Below, in pieces: positions 37,168-45,873 of a stretch of DNA of 64,000 nt; positions within the stretch are counted from its first letter, which is position 1, and each line of letters starts with the position of its first letter. Position numbers and translations under genes: made by a program. Below the pieces are notes generated by a model that saw nothing but the letters and a program-made list of their open reading frames with translations, was not told the DNA's origin and searched no databases. Origin of the DNA: Ornithinibacillus sp. 4-3 (GTDB taxonomy: Bacteria; Bacillota; Bacilli; Bacillales; Amphibacillaceae); assembly GCF_040958695.1 (NCBI RefSeq), contig NZ_CP162599.1, positions 158,001 through 222,000 of the forward strand, written 5' to 3'.

Positions 37168-37251
37168 AAAAAGTCTGCTACCAATGGGCATACTAATCCC
37201 ATGGTGACAGACTCCTCCTGTGTATTCAATATTTAGCTATCAAATATTATA
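37168..37251 (-). promoter_or_regulatory. mrp promoter and terminator-like leader hairpin
   Basis: On the minus strand an extended -10, TGTTATAAT (37246-37254), begins a leader of about 170 bases. GTCTGTCACCATGGG (37212-37198) pairs with CCCATTGGTAGCAGAC (37188-37173), with an internal loop and a bulge. TTTTT (37172-37168) follows directly. This is an intrinsic-terminator shape about 100 bases before mrpA, so an attenuator or riboswitch-type control of the antiporter is plausible (inference). Confidence 0.65.
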
Positions 37252-37370
37252 ACATATGTTTTACAGTTAAAGTAAATAAAACGAAGCCCCTTTTCTATAT
37301 AAAACGGATTGCTTGAACTTTAGAATGTAGCAAGCTAGGCTTTAGATAATAAAGAAAGGAGCGTAAACAG

Positions 37371-38213
37371 ATGACAAACCAAATTCCAGAAATCACATTA
37401 CACGATGGGGTGCAAATACCTGCTGTTGGTTTTGGTACTTATAAGCTAAAGGGACATCATGGTGCACAAGCGATTAATCACGCTATTGCTAATGGCTATC
37501 GTTTGCTTGATTCTGCCTATAATTATGAGAATGAGGCAACTGTTGGTGAGGCCATTCGTAGAAGCTCTGTACCGCGTGAGGAATTATTTATCACTTCAAA
37601 GCTCCCAGGACGTTATCATCATTATGAGGACGCGATTATTACGATTCAAGAGTCTCTATTTCGAGCAAATTTAGATTATTATGATCTATATCTTATTCAC
37701 TGGCCAAATCCGATTCAGGATAACTATATAGAAGCATGGCAAGCACTTATTGATGCACAGAAATTTGGTTATATACGTTCTATTGGTGTATGTAATTTCT
37801 TACCAGAACACATAGAACGTCTAGAAAAAGAAACAGGGATTTTACCAACAGTGAATCAAATCGAATTACATCCACAATTTAACCAACTAGAGCAGCTGAA
37901 ATGGCATAAAGAACATCAAATTATTACAGAATCATGGAGTCCGCTAACTAGAGGAAGCCAATTACTACAAGATAAAAGAATCCAAAAAATTGCTGATCAG
38001 TATCATAAAACAGTCTCACAAATCATTCTTCGTTGGCATTATCAGCTTGGTGCAATTGCTATACCTAAATCAGTTTCTCCAGTCCGACAGAAAGAGAATA
38101 TTTCTATTTTTGATTTCCAATTAAGTGAGACTGAAATGATGATGATTAATCAACTTACCCAACCAGATGGAAGAATAAAGGACCAAGATCCTGCTGTGTA
38201 TGAAGAGTTTTAA
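37371..38213 (+). CDS. aldo/keto reductase (YvgN/YtbE-like)
   Basis: A 280-residue NADPH-dependent AKR barrel. The catalytic tetrad is Asp47, Tyr52, Lys77 and His110 (LIHWPNP). The cofactor-binding end is AIPKSVSPVRQKENI. It belongs to the AKR5 branch of bacilli, which reduces glyoxal, methylglyoxal and other aldehydes. Start behind AAAGGAGCG. Monocistronic with a strong terminator. Confidence 0.92.
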   Translation: MTNQIPEITLHDGVQIPAVGFGTYKLKGHHGAQAINHAIANGYRLLDSAYNYENEATVGEAIRRSSVPREELFITSKLPGRYHHYEDAIITIQESLFRANLDYYDLYLIHWPNPIQDNYIEAWQALIDAQKFGYIRSIGVCNFLPEHIERLEKETGILPTVNQIELHPQFNQLEQLKWHKEHQIITESWSPLTRGSQLLQDKRIQKIADQYHKTVSQIILRWHYQLGAIAIPKSVSPVRQKENISIFDFQLSETEMMMINQLTQPDGRIKDQDPAVYEEF

Positions 38214-38236
38214 TTGTAAAGTGACGATCAGTAATT

Positions 38237-38283
38237 AAAAGCCTAATTTCCCATTTATAATATGAGAAATTAGGCTTTTTTTA
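38237..38283. terminator. bidirectional terminator
   Basis: AAAAGCCTAATTTC and GAAATTAGGCTTTTTTT pair; the stem serves the aldo/keto reductase and reaches the stop of the convergent DUF418 gene. Confidence 0.88.
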
Positions 38284-39468
38284 CGTGGAAGCATTATTAC
38301 TTGTTGGATGACGATAGATTAGATAGCGCATATACTTTTCCAGTGGACCTGACATTTGATGATGCTCCATAAAATAGGCTGTAAATAAAGTAACAACCCA
38401 GATGAGAATCCCGATTAGTACAGAAGTTGTAACTGTTAGAACTGCACCTAAATTAAAGGCTATAGGGGATAGGAGGATCACAATGGACACTTCATGTATA
38501 ACGAAAAAAGTTAATGAACGTTTCCCCAATGCTGCGATGGATTTTACAATAAAGCCTTGTTTTTTAATCCAGACTCCTAGTAATCCGAATAGTGCAGCAT
38601 AGCCTATACCAGCAGCAAAACCAGTGATTACATGAATCCCATATACTACCCCTGCAATAAAGAAACTAGGAAACCAAAAGTCATTAATCAATACTAGTGG
38701 TATAGCGCCAAGGAGTGAGATGCTTAGACCGGCAATCGTTAATTGTTTTAGTAGCTTTAGATGAGGTTGTGGTTTGATCAATATATTTAAATTTCCTAGC
38801 CAAATTCCTATTAGTACAGAAGGAATTACTGGAAAGAATACATGGGTAAATAAAGGAATGATTGGTATACTTATTAACCGATCCAGCACGGTATTGAAAT
38901 ATGTTTCTTGACCAGTTACTGACTCGAGCAATCCATAAGACTGATTCTCAAATAGAACGCCTCCCCATAGAAATGGTATATAGATAGCGCATATAAGGAT
39001 AGAAATAATCACATATTTTTTAATCTTTGTATTGTCTTTTTTTAAGGTAGAAACTAATAGAAGTCCCGCAATACCATATGTCATTAATATATCCTGTCCA
39101 CCCGCAACTCCTGCGAGGACAGCTCCAAATAAAATTAAATACCAGCATCTTCTTTTGATAATCCGCTTTGCTTCCTTATCACCTTTTCTTTCTTGTTGCT
39201 TACGATAAATCATGACCAGACCATACCCAAACAATACTGCGAATAATGGGCGTGCACGATTATCTACAATAATCTCCATTAAAAAATTTAAGAAATGATC
39301 CAAAGTGGTACTACCAGCTACTTTTGTTAATACACCCGGTTCTATCATATATAAAAACAGGGGCACATGTGAAAGAACAATCAATAAGAGCATGAATCCT
39401 CGTGCGAGATCTAAAGAAAGCGCACGTTTCTTTTGAGTTCCTCTAGTAGCTGCATTTAGCTCAGACAT
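38281..39468 (-). CDS. DUF418 / YeiB-family membrane protein
   Basis: A 395-residue polytopic protein with about ten membrane segments. Motifs include SLDLARGFMLLLIVLSH at the N-terminus, NRARPLFAVLFGYG, and a C-terminal DUF418 region with GKRSLTFFVIHEVS and SGPLEKYMRYLIYR. Related bacillar proteins are YxaH and YrkO. Distantly acyltransferase-like; no function is established. Start follows AGGAGG-like GGAGGATTGGT. Monocistronic. Confidence 0.85.
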   Translation of the reverse strand: MSELNAATRGTQKKRALSLDLARGFMLLLIVLSHVPLFLYMIEPGVLTKVAGSTTLDHFLNFLMEIIVDNRARPLFAVLFGYGLVMIYRKQQERKGDKEAKRIIKRRCWYLILFGAVLAGVAGGQDILMTYGIAGLLLVSTLKKDNTKIKKYVIISILICAIYIPFLWGGVLFENQSYGLLESVTGQETYFNTVLDRLISIPIIPLFTHVFFPVIPSVLIGIWLGNLNILIKPQPHLKLLKQLTIAGLSISLLGAIPLVLINDFWFPSFFIAGVVYGIHVITGFAAGIGYAALFGLLGVWIKKQGFIVKSIAALGKRSLTFFVIHEVSIVILLSPIAFNLGAVLTVTTSVLIGILIWVVTLFTAYFMEHHQMSGPLEKYMRYLIYRHPTSNNAST

Positions 39469-39725
39469 ACCAATCCTCCTAATTTTAAATACCTAGAGCT
39501 GTGTGACAAATAAATGTACTTGTAATTTCTTTCCCTATTTTCACGTCCATTCTACATTAAAAAAGTGAAAAATAAAAACTATTCTATCATTTCAATTTGG
39601 TCATTGGGTTTTCCTGCTGGGGCTATTGTTTGTATCGTTGCCACCAATCTGCTTAAAAATTGCTTTCAAATTTAAGCGAAAAATTGCTATGATTGTAGAA
39701 AAGAATAGCAAGGTGAGGTTTTATT

Positions 39726-40667
39726 ATGGAATTACAGAGTTTCCATATTCATCCATATATAGAAGCAGGAAATATTGTTTGCCCTGAGATTAAGCTATCG
39801 TATGAAAAAGGAAAAACAATTGGTATTTATACAGATGCTAAAAGAGTGCAATATTTATTAAGAAATTTTATGAAACAGCAAAACACATATGTACATGTGA
39901 AAGAGGATGCGTTATATCGTAATTTGACAGTAAAAGAGCATATTAAGTTTTTCAAGAGATTATATGGATCAAAAGAGCCTGTTGAATCATTATTAATGAT
40001 GGTTGGCTTAGATAATATTGCAAGTACCCGTGTAAAGAATCTAACAAAGAGTGAATATCAGCTCCTACAATATATAAGGTTTTATCTTAATTCTGCAAAT
40101 ACGCTTATCTTAGAAGAACCGCTACAAAACATAGAAGAGTATCCAAAACAGTTAATGATTAAGATTCTTGAAAATTTACCTTCTAAAATGACGATTTTAC
40201 TATCTAATAATTTAGAGGATTTGCTTATTTCGTGTAACGAAGTTTATCGATTAGATGTAGAGGGATTAAGGCAATTAGATACAGATAGTCAAGATTCGAT
40301 AGGTTCTGAACCAGTAAATACTTTACCAATGAAAGTTGATAAAATTCCAACAAAGAAAAATGATAAAATTATTTTATTTAACCCGCCAGAAATTGATTAT
40401 ATTGAAAGCGTAGAAGGGGATGTCCATGTATATGTTGGAGGAGAAGCATATCCCTGTGCGCTCACTTTAACAGATTTAGAAAACCGTCTTATGTCACTTG
40501 GATTTTTCCGATGTCATCGTTCTTATATTGTAAATTTACAAAAAGTGCGGGAAATTATTACTTGGACACGAAATAGTTATAGTTTGTCGATACATACGAC
40601 AACAAATACAACCGTCCCATTGTCCAAAAATAAATTACCAATTTTAAAGAAATTAATCGGAATTTGA
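39726..40667 (+). CDS. degenerate ABC ATPase domain fused to LytTR DNA-binding domain
   Basis: A 313-residue two-domain protein. Residues ~15-180 follow the ABC ATPase layout but the catalytic motifs are broken. The Walker A position reads GIYTDAKR (second Gly and Ser/Thr lost), the signature is LTKSE instead of LSGGQ, Walker B is LILEEP, and the H-loop His is Asn (LLSNN). Residues ~215-312 are a LytTR domain (IDYIESVEGDVHVYV, LMSLGFFRCHRSYIVNL). It probably binds DNA and senses or couples to the adjacent ABC transporter. The start follows AAGGTGAGG. The next ABC genes begin 150 bases downstream on the same strand. Confidence 0.85.
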   Translation: MELQSFHIHPYIEAGNIVCPEIKLSYEKGKTIGIYTDAKRVQYLLRNFMKQQNTYVHVKEDALYRNLTVKEHIKFFKRLYGSKEPVESLLMMVGLDNIASTRVKNLTKSEYQLLQYIRFYLNSANTLILEEPLQNIEEYPKQLMIKILENLPSKMTILLSNNLEDLLISCNEVYRLDVEGLRQLDTDSQDSIGSEPVNTLPMKVDKIPTKKNDKIILFNPPEIDYIESVEGDVHVYVGGEAYPCALTLTDLENRLMSLGFFRCHRSYIVNLQKVREIITWTRNSYSLSIHTTTNTTVPLSKNKLPILKKLIGI

Positions 40668-40817
40668 TATATTTCCCCGGAAATAAATTAGCTTATTTTG
40701 TCTTTCAATAACTCCATTTAGACTCCAATATACTCTTTTCGTCTCTTTTATAATGTGAGAATTGTAATTTACCTTTACAGTAAGGTTAAGCAGAAAACGA
40801 AAGAGGAGCTGAGGAGT

Positions 40818-41666
40818 TTGGCGAATGTAATTGAAGTACAAAGTGTACAGAAGAAATTCGGATATAAAAATGCATTAGAAAGTGTAACTTTCTCCATTGA
40901 AAAAGGGGAAATATTTGGATTTCTTGGACCGAGTGGGTCCGGAAAAACAACAATGATCAAAATCTTAACTGCACAGCTTTATCATGATCAAGGTAAAGTG
41001 GAGGTTTTTGAAAAACCTGTAAAGGAAATGGCGAAAAATGATAATCGGAAGCGTTTTGGCATTTTAACAGATAATAGTGGGTTATATGTTCGATTATCTA
41101 TTGAAGAAAACTTATTACTCTACTGTGATTTGTATGGTGTTCCGAAAACAGCAATAAAAGAAGCATTAGAATTTGTAAAGCTTTATGAGGATCGGAAAAA
41201 ACGAGTAGCAATCTTATCAAAAGGAATGACGCAGCGTGTTTTATTAGCACGTGCAATTTTGCATAAACCATCTCTATTATTCTTAGATGAGCCAACTTCG
41301 GCACTTGATCCAGCAAGTACAGCACATATTCATAATGGATTACGTCAGTTAAATAAAATGGGAACAACGATATTTTTGACTACGCATGATATGCAAGAAG
41401 CAGAAAGCTTATGTGACCGAGTTGCCTTCCTAGATAAAGGAGAAGTACGTGCTATTGGTACTCCAAGTGAGTTAAAACAACAATATAGTGAAAAAACAAT
41501 CACTGTTGAGCTTACAGATGGCACATTTCAAGTTATAGAAAACCATCCTAGTCAAGCGAAAAAGCTTTACGAATGGATGGAAACAGGAGAAATTTTGCGC
41601 ATCCATACAAATGAACCGAATTTAGGAGATATTTTTATGCAAATAACAGGGAGTGATTTACAATGA
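40818..41666 (+). CDS. ABC transporter ATP-binding protein
   Basis: A 282-residue CcmA/NatA-type ATPase with intact GPSGSGKTT, LSKGMTQR signature, LLFLDEPTSALD and TTHDMQEAE. I choose the TTG at 40818, nine bases after AAAGAGGAG, giving MANVIEVQSV; the frame is open further up to a GTG at 40755 with no ribosome site. Overlaps the permease start by four bases. With the permease it forms an exporter, and the preceding pseudo-ABC LytTR protein is its likely regulator. Confidence 0.9.
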   Translation: MANVIEVQSVQKKFGYKNALESVTFSIEKGEIFGFLGPSGSGKTTMIKILTAQLYHDQGKVEVFEKPVKEMAKNDNRKRFGILTDNSGLYVRLSIEENLLLYCDLYGVPKTAIKEALEFVKLYEDRKKRVAILSKGMTQRVLLARAILHKPSLLFLDEPTSALDPASTAHIHNGLRQLNKMGTTIFLTTHDMQEAESLCDRVAFLDKGEVRAIGTPSELKQQYSEKTITVELTDGTFQVIENHPSQAKKLYEWMETGEILRIHTNEPNLGDIFMQITGSDLQ

Positions 41667-42346
41667 TAAGTACTTCAATAACTAGAATTCAAGCAATTTT
41701 CATGAAAGATTATCGAGAATTTTCGCGAAATTATGCAGTCTCCGTTATGATGATTATGCCTATAGTAATGGCTTTTATTTATAAAGATATGACTATAGAT
41801 GTTATCGAGAAGATGTTTTTCCCAACATCAATTGGTCTTGGAATGGTTACCGCATTCGTTCAAGCATGTTTAATTGCAGAGGAGAAGGAAAGAAATACAT
41901 TACGAAGTTTATTATTATCACCTGCCTCTTTAATGGATATTCTAACAGGAAAAAGTCTTCTTGTTGCGGTTGTCAGCACGTTCACATTAGGGCTTAGTTA
42001 TTTCATTTTAGATTTCATGCCTAGTATTTATTTTATTCTTGCACTACTTCTTTCTATTTTCTTTTACGCAGCACTTGGTACGATATGTGGTTTATTTGCT
42101 AAATCAACAATGGAGGCAACATTTACTGTACTTCCTGCAGCAATTATTTTCCCATTTGGTCCGCTTGTGATGTCTTTTGCAGAACGTTTTCCTATATTTG
42201 AATTAGCTAAATGGTTGCCAAGCTCGCAATTATTTGAGATTGCAAATGGAGAAAATTTAGTATCCGCATTTTTAATTATTATTGCATGGACAGTTGTTGC
42301 TTGGATCGTAGCAGTAATTTTATGTAAGAAGCGAATGGTTGATTAA
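41663..42346 (+). CDS. ABC-2 type transporter permease
   Basis: A 227-residue permease with six membrane segments and the ABC-2 signature EEKERNTLRSLLLSPASLMDILTGKS. It is about the minimal length for a half-transporter. Coupled to the ATPase by ATGA overlap. The substrate is unknown; LytTR-linked ABC-2 exporters are often involved in peptide or drug efflux. Confidence 0.88.
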   Translation: MISTSITRIQAIFMKDYREFSRNYAVSVMMIMPIVMAFIYKDMTIDVIEKMFFPTSIGLGMVTAFVQACLIAEEKERNTLRSLLLSPASLMDILTGKSLLVAVVSTFTLGLSYFILDFMPSIYFILALLLSIFFYAALGTICGLFAKSTMEATFTVLPAAIIFPFGPLVMSFAERFPIFELAKWLPSSQLFEIANGENLVSAFLIIIAWTVVAWIVAVILCKKRMVD

Positions 42347-42368
42347 TAATTATTTATAGATATGATGC

Positions 42369-42404
42369 AGCCTTAGAGAGATTTTTCTCTAGGGTTGTTT
42401 TTAT
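42369..42404 (+). terminator. terminator after the ABC exporter
   Basis: AGCCTTAGAGA pairs with TCTCTAGGGTT through wobbles, followed by GTTTTTATTTT. Confidence 0.65.
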
Positions 42405-42494
42405 TTTAAAAAATTAAAGCCAAATGACTTAGTCAATTGTCTAATAAATAGAGCAACACTTCAAAGACTAGTGTGAAAAGTTGGGAAGATAGGG

Positions 42495-43024
42495 GTGAGG
42501 AATATTAACAAATTAGTAAAAAAGCACAAAAAGGGGATGATAAGGCGTTTATCAACCTCTTCAAAAAATACGAAGAAGATATTTATCGCATGGCGTATGT
42601 ATATGTGAAGAATTCAGATGATGCATTGGATGTAGTACAGGAAACAGCTTATAAATCATTTACACAAATTAAAACATTAAAGAATCCAGAATATTTTAAA
42701 ACATGGTTGATTCGTATTGCGATAAATATTTCACTGGATTTTTTAAAAAAACAGAAGAAAATTGTTTATTTAAATACAGAGCATACAGACAGCTTATCGA
42801 CTAATCCAGAAGATGCTTCACTACAAATTACACTGGAATCCTTAATGGAGAGATTGACTGAGCAGGAAAAAAGCATTGTATTACTAAGGTATTATGCCGA
42901 TCAGACAATGAGTGAGATTGCCAAAACATTAGATATTCCTTTAGGAACAGTGAAGACGGTTTTGTATCGTGCTTTAAATAAATTGAGAACTCAAATGACG
43001 AGGGAGGATATATATGAGCAATGA
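42495..43024 (+). CDS. ECF RNA polymerase sigma factor with anomalous 5' end
   Basis: The sigma-70 regions 2 and 4 are intact: YEEDIYRMAYVYVKNSDDAL and VVQETAYKSF, then LTEQEKSIVLLRYYADQTM and IPLGTVKTVLYRALNKL. The first ATG in this frame (42590) would remove the start of region 2. In-frame codons back to 42512 read SKKAQKGDDKAFINLFKKYEE, clearly sigma-like, but no ATG/GTG/TTG exists before a stop at 42506. Two explanations fit: an ATT start at 42512 (GGGGTGAGG 11 bases upstream), or a GTG start at 42495 followed by a -1 shift at A_AAA_AAG (42518-42524), giving MRNINKLVKKAQKGDD. It overlaps its anti-sigma gene by 11 bases. Confidence 0.85.
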
Positions 43025-43904
43025 AATTAAGCGTGAAATGAAAAAGATTGATATTCCCAAAAATTTGCATGAACAAACAATTCTAGGTGTTAAACAAGCA
43101 AAACAGGAACACAAAAAGGGTAAGAGGCTTTCTAAATGGATTTTAAGTGCAGCAGCCTTCCTGATTATTGTAGGAGGTATGTTTACAGTAGCTGGTTCGC
43201 CATTAACAGAGGCAATGGAAACCTTATTAGGGAAGTTTATTGGTAAAGAAATAATGGATGAGGCACTTGAAATACATCCTGAGGAGTTTGAAATGGCTTT
43301 TCCACAAATGGAGCAGCATCTCAAATTAGCTGAAGAGCATCTTTCACCAGAGGATTTTGAAAAATATGGACAGCTAATAAAAGAACATATGGAAATACTT
43401 CTAAATTGGGATAAGCCTGATGCAAATAGACAGGAGCTAGAAAAGCGCGAAGAAGAACTTATAAAAGAATTAGAGAAGTACGGGATAGATGATCTGACAA
43501 CACATACGTTGGAAGAAGCACAAGCGATGGTTGATTATACGCTGAAGTACCCTACTTATCTACCTGAGGGTTACGAGGTAATGTATGAATCAATCACAAC
43601 AGATGAAGCAAATGTAGGAAAAGATCCGCTTGTTTTATTAGGATTTGTTAATAACTCAACAGAGGGCACTCTATATACACTGACAAGAAAAATAGATACA
43701 GAGCAAGAGAATGAATTAGAATGGTATGCTCATATCGATACGTATCAGCATAATGGTTATACCTTTGAACATGCCTATGACGAAATAGATGGTGATGTAC
43801 AAGGAATGCGTGTTCAATTCCCTGAGGAAGAATATGAAATTATTATCCATAGTTCTGTATCGAAGGAAGAGATGGAGAAGGTATTAATGTCAATGATTGA
43901 ATAA
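43014..43904 (+). CDS. membrane-anchored anti-sigma factor (putative)
   Basis: A 296-residue protein. A basic cytoplasmic N-terminus of ~40 residues (EIKREMKKIDIPKNLHEQ) is followed by one membrane segment (about 42-62, WILSAAAFLIIVGGMFTVAG). A ~230-residue external domain follows, highly acidic and helical first, then beta-rich (PTYLPEGYEVMYESI) like DUF4367-type domains. Position after and overlap with an ECF sigma gene mark it as the cognate anti-sigma. The external domain presumably senses envelope stress. Confidence 0.8.
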   Translation: MSNEIKREMKKIDIPKNLHEQTILGVKQAKQEHKKGKRLSKWILSAAAFLIIVGGMFTVAGSPLTEAMETLLGKFIGKEIMDEALEIHPEEFEMAFPQMEQHLKLAEEHLSPEDFEKYGQLIKEHMEILLNWDKPDANRQELEKREEELIKELEKYGIDDLTTHTLEEAQAMVDYTLKYPTYLPEGYEVMYESITTDEANVGKDPLVLLGFVNNSTEGTLYTLTRKIDTEQENELEWYAHIDTYQHNGYTFEHAYDEIDGDVQGMRVQFPEEEYEIIIHSSVSKEEMEKVLMSMIE

Positions 43905-43906
43905 GA

Positions 43907-43940
43907 GAAAAGGAGCTTATTGCAAGCTCCTTTTGTTTTG
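43907..43940. terminator. terminator between anti-sigma and methyltransferase genes
   Basis: AAAAGGAGCTT and AAGCTCCTTTT form a perfect stem around a short loop, followed by GTTTTG. Confidence 0.85.
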
Positions 43941-43942
43941 CT

Positions 43943-44542
43943 TCAAGTCATTTGATAAATAATGAATTTTCCATATTTATTATGATCTCTTGGCACTTTG
44001 ATTTCATTGATCCATTGGAATGGAGTACTTGTTTGCAGAAATTGCTCAAAGATGGGGAGAGGATAGTATAAAATCAATTTTATTTTTCTTTCCTGACTTT
44101 GGTGGGATTTTATAATATTCATGATGACTTGCTTAAATATATTTACAGAAAAAGGATTAAAGAAATAGAAAACATTTGCATTTGCATCGATAGAATATTC
44201 TTCAGCAAATGCATGTTGGAATGTTAACGGCGCTTTAATATGTTGGTACTTTTTTTCATAGGATTTCTTATTCGTTACGGCTTCTTGAAATGTTTTATCA
44301 TGTGCTTCAATACCTGTAGTAGGAATATGAAATCTATGATGAACATAAAAAGTAACCCGACCGCTTCCACAGCCAAAATCTACGAAATGATCATCTGGTT
44401 CTAATTTATGTTGTTCAAATAGAGTTTCTAAAGCAGCATATGACGTTGGTTCATAACGATTGTATGAGGAATGGATAATTCCCCAATCTCGAATACCGCT
44501 CGTTTGAATATGTAAATGGCGATCTCCATCTTTTTCTTCCAT
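43943..44542 (-). CDS. class I SAM-dependent methyltransferase
   Basis: A 199-residue Rossmann methyltransferase with motif I VDFGCGSGRVTFYVHHRF and motif II near GIEAHDKTF; NVFYFFNPFSVNIF is the motif IV region. The target molecule is unknown. It lies 24 bases downstream of rarD on the same strand and is likely co-transcribed. Confidence 0.85.
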   Translation of the reverse strand: MEEKDGDRHLHIQTSGIRDWGIIHSSYNRYEPTSYAALETLFEQHKLEPDDHFVDFGCGSGRVTFYVHHRFHIPTTGIEAHDKTFQEAVTNKKSYEKKYQHIKAPLTFQHAFAEEYSIDANANVFYFFNPFSVNIFKQVIMNIIKSHQSQERKIKLILYYPLPIFEQFLQTSTPFQWINEIKVPRDHNKYGKFIIYQMT

Positions 44543-44566
44543 TATATAATGCTCCTATTCTTAATC

Positions 44567-45484
44567 TTAAGGTTTACTTGTTAGTAATTGACGACGATGT
44601 CGAACGGCTTCTGTATAGGCAGATACAGAGAAGATGATAATAGCAATCCAGATACAACTAAATGTAATGAAATGTGTATTTGTAAAAGGTTCATTATACA
44701 CATACACACCGATAACTAAGGTGATTGTCGGTGATAAGAATTGAATAAAGCCCATCATATAAAGTGGGATTTTTTGCGCGCCCTTCGCAAAGAAAATGAG
44801 TGGCACAGCTGTAGCAACTCCACTTAAAACTAGTAAAATATCTGTTTTTAAATCTATCTGTAAAAATGCTGTGTCTGTAGAGGTAAATAGATAACTATAG
44901 TAAATGACTGCAACAGGTACAAGCAGTAATGTTTCTAATGTTAATCCTCTTACAGCAGCTAATGGAATTTTCTTTTTCAAAACACCGTAGATTGCAAAGG
45001 TAACTGCCATACCTAATGCTAACCATGGAACAACACCAGCGGTAATGACCATATACAACACACCAATGGCTGCGATAATTACGGAACAAGTTAAGGCTTT
45101 AGATAATTTTTCCTTGAAGAAGATCAGCCCACATAACACAGAGAGAAGTGGATTGATGTAATATGCTAAGCTTGCCTGCAGAATTTGGTCTTGTTGTACA
45201 GCCCAAATATAGAGAAACCAATTCATTGAAACAACGATAGAGGCAATGAAAAGTAGAACTAAAAGGTTTTTGTGCTTCCACAAATATTGCAAATCCTGTA
45301 CGAATGCTTTTCTTTGCCCAATGATAAGAATAAAAATAGTGGTTAAAGCAAATGACCAAATGATTCGGTTCATTAGAATTTCCATACTGTCTACATGACC
45401 AAGTGTTTTCCAATAAAAAGGAAATAGTCCCCAAAGGATATATGCGCCAATGGCAAAGAGAATGCCACTTTTTTGATTGTCCAT
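44567..45484 (-). CDS. rarD: EamA family transporter RarD
   Basis: A 305-residue ten-helix drug/metabolite transporter of the RarD subfamily. It has the characteristic N-terminus GILFAIGAYILWGLFPFYWK, EILMNRIIWSFALT and AVQQDQILQASLAYYINPLLSVL. The transported substrate is unproven (chloramphenicol sensitivity and amino acid links are reported for relatives). Start behind GAGGTGAATC. Confidence 0.9.
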   Translation of the reverse strand: MDNQKSGILFAIGAYILWGLFPFYWKTLGHVDSMEILMNRIIWSFALTTIFILIIGQRKAFVQDLQYLWKHKNLLVLLFIASIVVSMNWFLYIWAVQQDQILQASLAYYINPLLSVLCGLIFFKEKLSKALTCSVIIAAIGVLYMVITAGVVPWLALGMAVTFAIYGVLKKKIPLAAVRGLTLETLLLVPVAVIYYSYLFTSTDTAFLQIDLKTDILLVLSGVATAVPLIFFAKGAQKIPLYMMGFIQFLSPTITLVIGVYVYNEPFTNTHFITFSCIWIAIIIFSVSAYTEAVRHRRQLLTSKP

Positions 45485-45873
45485 GATTCACCTCACGTGC
45501 GATGCTTTCTATGTATAATTTACTGAAATATTTCCATAGCTATTGTAGCATGAAATTTAGCATAGGGAAGCGAAAGTGTTTCAGAATATAAAGTATTTTT
45601 GAAAAGGGTAGGAATTCTGAAAAAATAAAGGATTTCTACTCTTTTAATATGCTTCATCTGTTTAGGATAACAAAATATAACTACTGCAATGACATGTTTC
45701 TTTGTTAATAAGTCATAATGGAACTCTTTTGTAAGTATAAGGATGGGTTTTCCATATTTTTATGTCGTAAGGTTTTATGTAGCTGTGAAGTATAGTAAAA
45801 TGTTATATAATTATTTGATTTTTTTAATAAATGTTTTAAGCAGTAATCCAGACGATGAAAGGGGTGTGAGCCT
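45485..45873. other. 389-base intergenic region without recognised gene
   Basis: This lies between the divergent rarD and DUF2339 genes, so it must contain both promoters. It is AT-rich; I see no consensus -35/-10 pair, no long palindrome and no coding potential beyond short chance frames. Confidence 0.6.

Noticed and set aside
37071..37245. Assignment of the mrp leader to a known riboswitch class
   Set aside because: No conserved core of a class I can recall was recognised; only the terminator-like hairpin is supported.
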